DNA of 64,000 nt. Source: Acrocarpospora catenulata (lineage in GTDB: Bacteria; Actinomycetota; Actinomycetes; Streptosporangiales; Streptosporangiaceae). The DNA lies in assembly GCF_018476525.1 (NCBI RefSeq), contig NZ_JAHCST010000008.1:208093-272092 (forward strand), written 5' to 3'. Below are positions 23,960 through 31,515 of the stretch, one piece after another. Each line of letters starts with the position of its first letter. The stretch's first letter is position 1. The notes below the pieces were generated by a model that saw only the letters and a list, made by a program, of their open reading frames with translations, was not told where the DNA came from and searched no databases. The translations under genes were made by a program, and so were the position numbers.

Positions 23960-25999
23960 TCAGTTCCAGAAGGTCAGGAAGCCGAGCCCCAGCCGGTTCA
24001 TCAGATCCTCGACCAGACCGCCGAGGAGGTTCACCACGGTGTCCTCGCCACGCTGCCGCAGATCGCTGACGATCGCGTCGATGGCCACCGACGGCGGGCG
24101 CCACGGCGCCCAGGTCGGGTCCGCCGAGGCCGCGGTCATCACCAGGAAGAAGGCGATCGTGCCGGCCACGATGCCCAGCACCATGCCCGCCCCGGGGCTG
24201 CGCACCAGGTTGCTCAGCGTCAGGGCCACCGCCTTGCGCGGGCCGCCCCCGCCGGGGAGCACGAAGAGCCCGGCCACGAACGCCCCGGCCGCGTACCCGG
24301 CGGCGGCGTCGGTGGTGAGGCCCGCGCCGTAGACCAGCCCGCCCCAGACGCACATGCCGAACATGACCGCGAGCGGCACCTGGAACAGGGTCGCGAAGAC
24401 CGCCTTGATCAGCGCCCACGGGGTGCCGAGCACGGCCAGCACGGGGTCGGCGCCGCTGGCGCCGCGCACCTGCCGCCGGTCCGCCAGGTCGCCGAACAGG
24501 TAGTTGCCGACCCGCAGGCAGAGCACCAGCGCGATCGCCGTCAGGCTGACGATCACCGGGACCAGGCAGGCCGCCGCGACCAGCACGGTGAGCAGCAGCA
24601 GGGCCAGCACCGGATGGCGCGCCCGGTACCGCTCGCCCGGCTGCGGCGACGGCTGGTACGGCCCGGGCTGCGGGGGCGGCGGCGGCTGGTGGCGGGGCGG
24701 CGCGCTCGGCTGGGCGTTCGCCGGCGCCGGGTACCCGGCCACCCGCTGGTCCGGGAACGGCGGCGGATAGGCGGGCTGGTACGGCGGCGGCGCCATCTGC
24801 GGAGGAGGCGGCGGGGGTGGGGTCTTGCGCGGCTTGGCCTGCCGGGGTTCCCTGGTGGGCTTGGCGTAGTTGACCGGCGGCAGCAGGTCGGAGAACGTGT
24901 CCCCGCCCCTGGCATTCCCGGGGGCGTTCCCTGGGGAGTTCCTGGGGGCCTCGTCCAGCACCCGGGTGCCGTCCACCCGCGTGCCGTCGCTGAGGATCTT
25001 GGTCCCGTCGGCCAGCACCCGCGTGCCGTCGTTGAGCTGTTTCGTGCCGTCGGTGTAGATCTGCGTGCCGTCCACCAGGACGCGCGTGCCGTCGGTCAGC
25101 ACGCGGGTGCCGTCCTCCAGCACCCGGGTCCCGTCGTCGGCGGTCAGCACGTGGGTGACCGGGGACTCCTTGAACACGGTGACCGACGGGTCGAGCCCCC
25201 GGGCCAGCCGGTGCAGGGCGGCGGCGGTCGGCCGGGCGCCCACGTCGGTGGCCAGCGCCAGCCGCAGCCAGCCGCGCAGCCAGGCCGGGGCCAGCTCGAC
25301 CTTGGCCTTGCCCTCCAGGATGTTGTAGCAGACCACCTCGAAGGTCCCCGTGCCGAACGGGGGCTGTCCGGTGGCGGCGAAGAACACCGTCGCGGCCAGC
25401 GCGTGCACGTCCGCCGCCTGGGTGATCTCGGTGTCCCGGATGATCTCGGGGGCCAGGTAGCCGGGCGTGCCGACGAACATGCCGGTCTGGGTCAGCCGGG
25501 TGGCGTTCACCAGGTGCGCGATGCCGAAGTCGATGACCAGCGGCTGGAACGCGCCCGGGGTGTCCTCCACCAGCATCACGTTGGCCGGCTTGAGGTCGCG
25601 GTGGATGACGTCGGCGGCGTGGATGGCGACCAGCGCCTCGCAGAGCCCGCGGGCCAGCCGGACCAGGTCCCGCCCGCCGAGCGGGCCGTCCTCCAGCACC
25701 TGCTGTTCCAGCGTGCGGCCGGGCGCGAACCGGGTCACGATGTACGGCGTGGCCCCCACCAGGTCCGCGTCGAGCACCTCGGCCACCCGGGGGCTGCGCA
25801 CCCGGCGCATGGTCTCCACCTCGCGGGTGAGCCGGTCCCTGGCCTTCAGATCGGAGGCGACGTGCGGATGCAGCACCTTGACCGCGACCTCGCGGTCGCC
25901 CCCGTCGAGGCCCAGGTGCACCACACCCATGCCGCCCTCACCGAGCCGGCGGAGCAGGCGGTACGGCCCGATCCGCTCCGGAGCCTCAGTAGCGGCCAT
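23960..25999 (-). CDS. Membrane Ser/Thr protein kinase with DGT heptad repeat (second of three)
   Basis: 679 residues: kinase domain (about 8-275; LGEGGMGVV, VAVKVL, HRDLKPAN, IDFGIA). A striking heptad block follows at residues 289-349, nine units of the form DGTRVLx, eight of seven residues and one of five. Then come a proline-rich linker (about 390-465) and a C-terminal region of several membrane helices (about 470-640). All catalytic motifs are intact. The start ATG directly abuts the stop codon of kinase 3 (TAG then ATG without a gap), implying translational coupling. The membrane part resembles that of kinases 1 and 3, indicating duplication within the cluster. The repeat could be a beta-solenoid or a protein-binding tether. 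Confidence 0.93.
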   Translation of the reverse strand: MAATEAPERIGPYRLLRRLGEGGMGVVHLGLDGGDREVAVKVLHPHVASDLKARDRLTREVETMRRVRSPRVAEVLDADLVGATPYIVTRFAPGRTLEQQVLEDGPLGGRDLVRLARGLCEALVAIHAADVIHRDLKPANVMLVEDTPGAFQPLVIDFGIAHLVNATRLTQTGMFVGTPGYLAPEIIRDTEITQAADVHALAATVFFAATGQPPFGTGTFEVVCYNILEGKAKVELAPAWLRGWLRLALATDVGARPTAAALHRLARGLDPSVTVFKESPVTHVLTADDGTRVLEDGTRVLTDGTRVLVDGTQIYTDGTKQLNDGTRVLADGTKILSDGTRVDGTRVLDEAPRNSPGNAPGNARGGDTFSDLLPPVNYAKPTREPRQAKPRKTPPPPPPPQMAPPPYQPAYPPPFPDQRVAGYPAPANAQPSAPPRHQPPPPPQPGPYQPSPQPGERYRARHPVLALLLLTVLVAAACLVPVIVSLTAIALVLCLRVGNYLFGDLADRRQVRGASGADPVLAVLGTPWALIKAVFATLFQVPLAVMFGMCVWGGLVYGAGLTTDAAAGYAAGAFVAGLFVLPGGGGPRKAVALTLSNLVRSPGAGMVLGIVAGTIAFFLVMTAASADPTWAPWRPPSVAIDAIVSDLRQRGEDTVVNLLGGLVEDLMNRLGLGFLTFWN
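24953..25135 (-). repeat. 21 bp tandem repeat encoding DGTxxLx heptads
   Basis: Nine units within the kinase gene, each with a GTGCCGTC-like core on the plus strand (DGT codons), 21 bp period and one 15 bp unit. Units differ at third positions and in residues 4-7 (RVL, QIY, KQL, KIL), so the protein repeat is kept while the DNA has diverged; this argues against a recent slippage product. Confidence 0.85.
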
Positions 26000-28150
26000 C
26001 TACGACCCCCCTGGTCCCTTTGAACGTAGGTCGTCCAAGCGACTGATCACTTCCCCGATATCGACTCCCCAGAACAGGCCGACGGTGTTGTCCCCCCGGA
26101 TCGACAGCAAGGCGATCCCCGCCAGCAGCAGCGCCAGCACCCCGATCCCCCAGGCCACCCCGATGGCCGCCCCCCGGGTCGGGAAGAGCGAGGCCAGCGT
26201 GCGGCGCACCTGGCGGGTGGGACCCTCCACGGCGGGCCCCGCGCAGATCGCCCAGAGCGCCACGGCGACGCCCCAGGCCAGCGCGGCGTTCGCGTCCATG
26301 GATGTCACCAGAACCGCCAGTAGCAGGGTAACCGGCACACCCAGTATCAACCCATACAACACGAGGCCAAGCGTGGTGGCGATGGATTTGACCAGCGGCC
26401 CGGGGAAGGCGAGCACGCGGAACACGTCCGCCGCGGCTTCGCCGATCGGCCGCCGGGCGTTGAGCTCGGACTGGGCGAGGTCGGCGGCCCGGAAGAGCGC
26501 CACCGCGGGCAGCACCACCAGCGCCACCAGCACCGGCGCGATGGCCGCCGCCGCCGTCATGGCCACCAGCATCAGCGCGCTGGCCACCCCGTACGCGCGG
26601 GAGCGCTGCAGCATCGCCCCCGGCCGCACGCTCGGGTTGTACGGCGGGGCGGGCGGGGGCACCCGGACCGTCTGCTGGAACGGCACCGGATGCGGCTGGT
26701 TCACATGCGGGGTCTGCTCGTAGATCTCCGGTGCCTGTTCGAAGAACGGCTGCTGAGGGATCGAGTGGCGCAGTTCCTCCGGCCGGACCCGGCGGGTCGG
26801 AACGTCCCCGTCCGGACCCGGCTGTGGGTTCAGCTGGGGGTTCAGCTGGGGGTACGACTGGGGCTGGGGCTGCGGGGGCGGCGGCTGGGGCGGCCACGGG
26901 TTGGGCCCCGAGGGCAGCGAAGGAGGCGCCATCCGGGTGGGGATGTCGCCTTCGACGTACTTGGGGATGGTGGGCGGCTCGTACTTGGGCAGCCCCTGGT
27001 CCGGGGGCGGCACCACGACCTCGGGCTGGGACAGGCCCGCGCGGCGCAGGTCCTCCCCCGTCACCCGTACCGTCGGGAAGGGGTCGCCCTGGTTCGGCGG
27101 GGGTGGGGCGACCTGCCCGGTCGAGGGTGCCTCGCCGAGCAGGGAGACGAAGTCGCGGGACGGCTCGCGCGGCACCATCGGCGTGTTCAGCGGGTCGGCC
27201 GGGCGCAGCGGCGCCACCGGCTGGTTGACCTGCTGGTTGGAGGGCGGCCTCGGCACCGGCGGCGGCCCGTCCAGGCCGAGTACGGCGATCGGCTTGCCGG
27301 TCGTCTCGTCCACGTTCGGCACGGTGGTGACCTCGTCGGGCACCCGCGGCCGGTGCGCGTGCGGCAGCAGCCGGGCCACCTGGTCGCGGAGGTCGGCCGC
27401 CCTCGGCCGCCTGGCGGGGTCCCGCTGGAGCGCGGCGCGGAGCACCGGCTGGATCACCGGCGGCGCGGCGTCCACGTTCGCCTTGCCGGAGGTGATGTTG
27501 AAGAAGATCATCTCCAGGGTGCCCTTGCCGAAGGGCGGCAGGCCGGTCGCCGCGTACAGCAGCGTGCCCGCCCAGGCGTGCACGTCGACCTCCGGGCCGG
27601 CCTCGTTGCCCTCGATGATCTCGGGAGCGAGGTAGCCGGGCGTGCCGATGAACATGCCGGTCTGGGTGAGCCGGGTGGCGTCGACGGCCTGCGCGATGCC
27701 GAAGTCGATCAGCACCGGATCGCCGTCCAGCATCAGGACGTTCCCGGGTTTCAGGTCGCGGTGGATGACCCCGGCGGCGTGCACCGCGGCGAGCGCCTCG
27801 GCCACCCCGCCCGCCACCCTGAGCAGCGCGTCCACGCTCAGCGGCCCGTCCTGCTTGACGATCTCGTCCAGCGGGCGGCCGGGCACGTACCGCGTCACGA
27901 TGTACGGGCGCTGACCGGTGACGTCGGCGTCCACCACCTCGGCGATGTGCCGGTTGCGGACCCGGCGCATGGTCTCCACCTCGCGGGAGAGCCGGCGGCG
28001 CGCGGTGTCGTCTCCGGCGACCTCCGGGCGCAGCACCTTGACGGCCACCTGCCTGCCGTGTGGGTCCAGGGCCAGGTGAACCACGCCCATGCCGCCCTCA
28101 CCGAGCCGCCGCAGCAACCGGTAGGGGCCCAGTCGGTCGTCCTGATTCAT
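26000..28150 (-). CDS. Membrane Ser/Thr protein kinase with long proline-rich linker (third of three)
   Basis: 716 residues: kinase domain (about 7-270; LGEGGMGVV, VAVKVL, HRDLKPGN, IDFGIA), a 260-residue Pro/Gln-rich linker (about 275-535) containing runs such as PPQPPPPQPQPQ and three short VPTR or IPTR motifs that could be phosphorylation or FHA-docking sites, and a C-terminal membrane region with several helices. It is the promoter-proximal kinase of the three-gene array; about 106 bp of upstream sequence separates it from the YbaK-type gene. No PASTA domain is present, so it is not a PknB-type wall sensor. Confidence 0.93.
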   Translation of the reverse strand: MNQDDRLGPYRLLRRLGEGGMGVVHLALDPHGRQVAVKVLRPEVAGDDTARRRLSREVETMRRVRNRHIAEVVDADVTGQRPYIVTRYVPGRPLDEIVKQDGPLSVDALLRVAGGVAEALAAVHAAGVIHRDLKPGNVLMLDGDPVLIDFGIAQAVDATRLTQTGMFIGTPGYLAPEIIEGNEAGPEVDVHAWAGTLLYAATGLPPFGKGTLEMIFFNITSGKANVDAAPPVIQPVLRAALQRDPARRPRAADLRDQVARLLPHAHRPRVPDEVTTVPNVDETTGKPIAVLGLDGPPPVPRPPSNQQVNQPVAPLRPADPLNTPMVPREPSRDFVSLLGEAPSTGQVAPPPPNQGDPFPTVRVTGEDLRRAGLSQPEVVVPPPDQGLPKYEPPTIPKYVEGDIPTRMAPPSLPSGPNPWPPQPPPPQPQPQSYPQLNPQLNPQPGPDGDVPTRRVRPEELRHSIPQQPFFEQAPEIYEQTPHVNQPHPVPFQQTVRVPPPAPPYNPSVRPGAMLQRSRAYGVASALMLVAMTAAAAIAPVLVALVVLPAVALFRAADLAQSELNARRPIGEAAADVFRVLAFPGPLVKSIATTLGLVLYGLILGVPVTLLLAVLVTSMDANAALAWGVAVALWAICAGPAVEGPTRQVRRTLASLFPTRGAAIGVAWGIGVLALLLAGIALLSIRGDNTVGLFWGVDIGEVISRLDDLRSKGPGGS

Positions 28151-28256
28151 GCCTTAAGCACCATACCGACTAAAACACCGTCCATGAGTGAACCATCTGG
28201 CCACATTCCTGCTAAGCACAACGGCGGGAGATGGCCAACGGTTTCCCACCCTACGG

Positions 28257-28769
28257 TCACAATGTGAGCACCAGCGTCTCGCCCCCTGTCGCGCGGACCA
28301 GGTCGGCGCCGGAAAGGGCCAGCTTGGACCTGCGAACACCACTTCCGATCACGATGGATGAACGGCGCGTCACGTTTTCATCAACGAGCACCGGCCAGCC
28401 CTCGGGGAGGCCGATCGGGGTGATGCCGCCGTACTCCATGCCGGTCAGGGCGACCGCCTCGTGCTGCGGGGCGAAGGAGACCTTCCGGACGTCCAGCCAC
28501 TTCCTGATCACGCCGTTCACGTCGGCGCGGTCGGTGGCCAGCACCATCACGGCCGCGTAGCGGGTCTCGCCGCCCCGCTTGCCGGCCACGATCACGCAGT
28601 TGGCCGAGTCCTCCGGGGCGATGCCGTACTTCTCGCAGAACGCCGCCGTGTCGGACAGGTCCGGGTCGATCTCGGCGACCCGCACCGCCAGGTCCGGCAG
28701 CGCCTTCGCCACCGGATCCGCCAGCAGGTCCAGCCGGTCGGCCGCGGGCACCCAGTCCAGCTCCGTCAT
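28257..28769 (-). CDS. YbaK/EbsC-type aminoacyl-tRNA editing protein
   Basis: A 170-residue single-domain protein of the YbaK/ProX superfamily, which hydrolyse mischarged tRNAs such as Cys-tRNA-Pro. Family features are the conserved lysine region NCVIVAGKRGGETRYAAVMVLA (about residue 60), LTGMEYGGITPIGLPEGWPVLVDENV and VIGSGVRRSKLALSG at the C-terminus. The exact editing specificity cannot be told. The ATG at 28769 follows GGAGGGATAGC, and the gene starts 2 bp after the amine oxidase stop, so the two are in one operon. The longer open frame upstream is a shadow of the oxidase. Confidence 0.9.
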   Translation of the reverse strand: MTELDWVPAADRLDLLADPVAKALPDLAVRVAEIDPDLSDTAAFCEKYGIAPEDSANCVIVAGKRGGETRYAAVMVLATDRADVNGVIRKWLDVRKVSFAPQHEAVALTGMEYGGITPIGLPEGWPVLVDENVTRRSSIVIGSGVRRSKLALSGADLVRATGGETLVLTL

Positions 28770-28771
28770 CG

Positions 28772-30313
28772 CTATCCCTCCTTGAGCGCCCGTTGGTGCA
28801 GCGTGGTGACCGTCTGCCGGGCGGATTCGAAAGCTCCAGCCTGCCAGGCGATCAGGTGGGTGAGCCAGTCGCCGGCGAAGTAGACCCGGCCGTCCGGGCC
28901 CATGGGCTGGCCGGGGCCGATCACCCAGGCGCCCTCGATGTGGGGGCGGTTGTCCCAGGCCATGGAGACGCCGGCGAGGAGGTCCTTGCGGTACTTCGGG
29001 CCGTGGATGCGCTCGCCCTGGGTGAGGGCCTTCTCCAGGCGCTCGGGGTGTTTGAGGCGGGCGAGGGACTCGGCCTGCTCGGCGAAGTTGTAGTAGCCGA
29101 GGAGCAGGCCGCGCTGGGTGTGGAAGCCGTGGGAGGGGTACCAGATGCGGGCGATCTCCTGGTCGGTCTCGGTGATGCCGCCGTAGATCCGGTCTTCCAG
29201 CTCCCACCAGCGGCGGCCGTACTCCAGGCCGATCTTGCCCGCGGAGAAGGGGATCGCCTGGCGAAGCTGGGTGAGGGTGGCGGGTGTGAGGTTGCCGGGG
29301 ATCTTCGCCATCAGGTGGGGTGGGAGGGCGGCGACGCAGTAGGCGGCTCTGGTCACGCCCTTCTGGTGGGTGATCTCGACGCCGTCGGGGAGGTTGGTGA
29401 TCTTGGTGACCGCAGCGGAGAGGGTGATCCGGTCGCGGCCGATCGTGTCGGCCAGGGCGGTGACGATCGTGTCCATGCCGCCGACCGGCTGGAACATCGG
29501 CATCGCCTGCTCGGTGGTCAGGTCGTAGGTGAGGGCCGGGCCCAGGTTGTAGCCGAGCACCTCACGGAGCGGTGGCGGGGCGTCTTCGCCCCTGCGTAAC
29601 ACCGAGCCCTCGTAGGTGAGCTTCTCGCCGAGGTCGCCGAACTGGCGGAGCAGGTCGAGCAGGACCTGCCGGTCGGCCTCGGGGACCGCTTCGTCCAGCG
29701 CGCCCTGGCTGGTGGCCTTGGCCAGGAGCTCCGACAGGTAGCCGTAGGTGTCGGCGCGGGCGGCGCCGAAGCGGACCGGGGCGGTCATGCCGGTGTTGTA
29801 GATATACGCCGAGGCGTTGCCGTTGATGAACGGCTCGATCGGGACGCCCAGTTCGCGGCAGTAGTCCAGGGTGACCATCCACTGGGCGATCCTGGCGGGG
29901 CCGGCGTTGAAGTAGACGCCCTCGCCGAAGGTGGCCTGCTGGCGTTCTCCGGTGGTCTCGGTGAGGGTGTCGCCGCCGCGGATGGTCAGGTTCCGGCCGC
30001 CCACGCGGTCGGCGGCCTCCAGGACCGTGCAGTCGTATCCGGCTTTGCCCAGCTCGTACGCGCAGGCGAGGCCGGCCACACCGGCACCCAGGATGACCAC
30101 CTTCGCGGCGGACCTGCCGCTCAGCGCGAAGTCCGCGGGCTGGGGTGGGGTGTAGTTGGTGCGCTGCTCCCCCGGGGCCAGGCCGAGCGCGCCCATCGCG
30201 GCGTACATGGCGCCCGCGCCACCGAGGGCGCCGAGGCTCACCAGCAGGGTCCGGCGGGTGACCGGGGTGGCTTTTCCGTCATTTTCCGGCGCGTCCGGCT
30301 TGGCGTCGTTCAT
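28772..30313 (-). CDS. Flavin amine oxidase, probably Tat-exported
   Basis: 513 residues with a twin-arginine signal (TRRTLLVSLGALGGAGA, about residues 19-35), an FAD-binding GAGVAGLACAYELGKAG motif (about 75-92), VGGR, and a C-terminal AGDWLTHLIAWQAGAFESA flavin-contacting segment, as in L-amino-acid and monoamine oxidases. The reaction is oxidative deamination with release of ammonia and hydrogen peroxide; the amine substrate is unknown. Export of a folded FAD protein fits the Tat signal. It is the first gene of a likely operon with the YbaK-type gene and lies 39 bp upstream of the next minus-strand gene region. Confidence 0.9.
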   Translation of the reverse strand: MNDAKPDAPENDGKATPVTRRTLLVSLGALGGAGAMYAAMGALGLAPGEQRTNYTPPQPADFALSGRSAAKVVILGAGVAGLACAYELGKAGYDCTVLEAADRVGGRNLTIRGGDTLTETTGERQQATFGEGVYFNAGPARIAQWMVTLDYCRELGVPIEPFINGNASAYIYNTGMTAPVRFGAARADTYGYLSELLAKATSQGALDEAVPEADRQVLLDLLRQFGDLGEKLTYEGSVLRRGEDAPPPLREVLGYNLGPALTYDLTTEQAMPMFQPVGGMDTIVTALADTIGRDRITLSAAVTKITNLPDGVEITHQKGVTRAAYCVAALPPHLMAKIPGNLTPATLTQLRQAIPFSAGKIGLEYGRRWWELEDRIYGGITETDQEIARIWYPSHGFHTQRGLLLGYYNFAEQAESLARLKHPERLEKALTQGERIHGPKYRKDLLAGVSMAWDNRPHIEGAWVIGPGQPMGPDGRVYFAGDWLTHLIAWQAGAFESARQTVTTLHQRALKEG

Positions 30314-30352
30314 GTCACCACCGTCCAGGTGATCAGTGACGCCCGGGGGGCG

Positions 30353-31195
30353 TCAGCCGTAGATGGTGCTGGCGCAGGAGATATGGCCGGCGATCATGGC
30401 GAAGATGCCGAACAGGGCCATGACCTCGTGGTAGTCGTCGGTGCTGAACTCGGTGTGGCGCGGGCCGAGCTGGCGGTTGCCCGGGATGAGGGCGCAGCCC
30501 GCGGCGATGGCCGTGGAGTTCCACTCGACCCCGAGCCGGTACGGAGGCTCCACCGCATAGGGCGAAAAATCCGCCAGTCGGTTGAGGGCTCTGGCGGCTC
30601 CCCCACGAATACGTTCCTGGGCCACGGTCGGCGGCAGCAGTTCGGCGGCGAAGCGGTCGATGCCCTTCTTGACCGCCACCGTCTCCACCTCGCCGAGCAG
30701 CTGCGCGGCCTCCTCGCAGACGGCCTCGTCCCCGGTGACCAGCGCCACCGGAACCCCCATGGACCCGGCGAACCCGGCCACCAGCCGCGTCTCCCCACAG
30801 ATCTCGTCGTTGAGGTAGACGTTCTGGATCTCCTTGCCCATCCAGGTGTGGTTGAGCACGCCGTGCTGCACGCCCGCCCGCGCGTGATAGCCGACCAAAC
30901 AGGCGGCGGCGAACTCCCCCGTCAGTCCCTGTCCCATCCGGTGGGGTTTGCCGGGGCCCCTGATCAGCGTGGCCCGGGTGTCCAGCAGGTCGATCCTGAG
31001 GTTCTTGGTCGACCCGTGCGCGTCGTTGACCAGCACCGTGTCGGCCCCCGCCGCGTACACCCCGTCGATCACCGCGTTGGCGTCGGCGGTCATCAGCTCG
31101 CAGCCGCGCTCGTACCCGCGACCGCCCGCGTGCATCTCCTCCGGGTCGGTCAGCCCCGTCACACCTTCCATGTCGACCGACAGATAAACGCGCAT
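30353..31195 (-). CDS. M55 family D-aminopeptidase (DppA-like)
   Basis: A 280-residue zinc peptidase. The N-terminus VYLSVDMEGVTG carries the metal-binding Asp and Glu (D8, E10), and further metal and catalytic residues are seen in VNDAHGS (about 58-64), GYHARAG (about 100) and LNHTW. DppA enzymes cleave N-terminal D-residues from peptides such as D-Ala-D-Ala, so a role in recycling wall peptides is possible. The ATG overlaps the stop of the small coiled-coil gene by one base (TGATG), indicating coupling. Downstream is the amine oxidase gene on the same strand. Confidence 0.92.
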   Translation of the reverse strand: MRVYLSVDMEGVTGLTDPEEMHAGGRGYERGCELMTADANAVIDGVYAAGADTVLVNDAHGSTKNLRIDLLDTRATLIRGPGKPHRMGQGLTGEFAAACLVGYHARAGVQHGVLNHTWMGKEIQNVYLNDEICGETRLVAGFAGSMGVPVALVTGDEAVCEEAAQLLGEVETVAVKKGIDRFAAELLPPTVAQERIRGGAARALNRLADFSPYAVEPPYRLGVEWNSTAIAAGCALIPGNRQLGPRHTEFSTDDYHEVMALFGIFAMIAGHISCASTIYG

Positions 31196-31422
31196 CAAAC
31201 CGTCTTGAGATCCCGAAGCCGATCCAACTCCCGCCGCATGGCCACAACCTCCCGGCGGAGCATCTGTACCTCCCACAAGGTATCCCTGATGTCCCGCACA
31301 TGGTCAGCCTTGGTCACGTACCGCGCGTCAATCCGCACCCGCACGGCCCGCCACAACCGGGAAGGAACCAACCTACGCATCAGGGCCCACATAAATGCCC
31401 ACGATATCCGCTTCCCGATCAC
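31195..31422 (-). CDS. Small basic coiled-coil protein of unknown function
   Basis: A 75-residue protein with an amphipathic Trp-rich N-terminal segment (SWAFMWALMRRLVPSRLWRAVRV) and a C-terminal heptad-like helix (EVQMLRREVVAMRRELDRLRDL) likely to form a coiled coil. I do not recognise a family. The start is GTG at 31422; no strong Shine-Dalgarno is visible and an internal ATG 30 bases downstream is a possible alternative. The 1 bp TGATG overlap with the dppA-like gene supports real translation. Confidence 0.65.
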   Translation of the reverse strand: MIGKRISWAFMWALMRRLVPSRLWRAVRVRIDARYVTKADHVRDIRDTLWEVQMLRREVVAMRRELDRLRDLKTV

Positions 31423-31473
31423 AATCCACGAACAGCCAGGACTCGATCAGGAAGATCACTTAGATCACCTGGG

Positions 31474-31505
31474 CCGGCCCGCCGCTGGTGAAGGCGGCGG
31501 GCCGG
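31474..31505 (-). terminator. Terminator of glgP
   Basis: A 12 bp perfect GC stem (CCGGCCCGCCGC with GCGGCGGGCCGG) with an 8-base loop begins 11 bp past the glgP stop on the minus strand. Confidence 0.75.
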
Positions 31506-31515
31506 AACAGGACGG

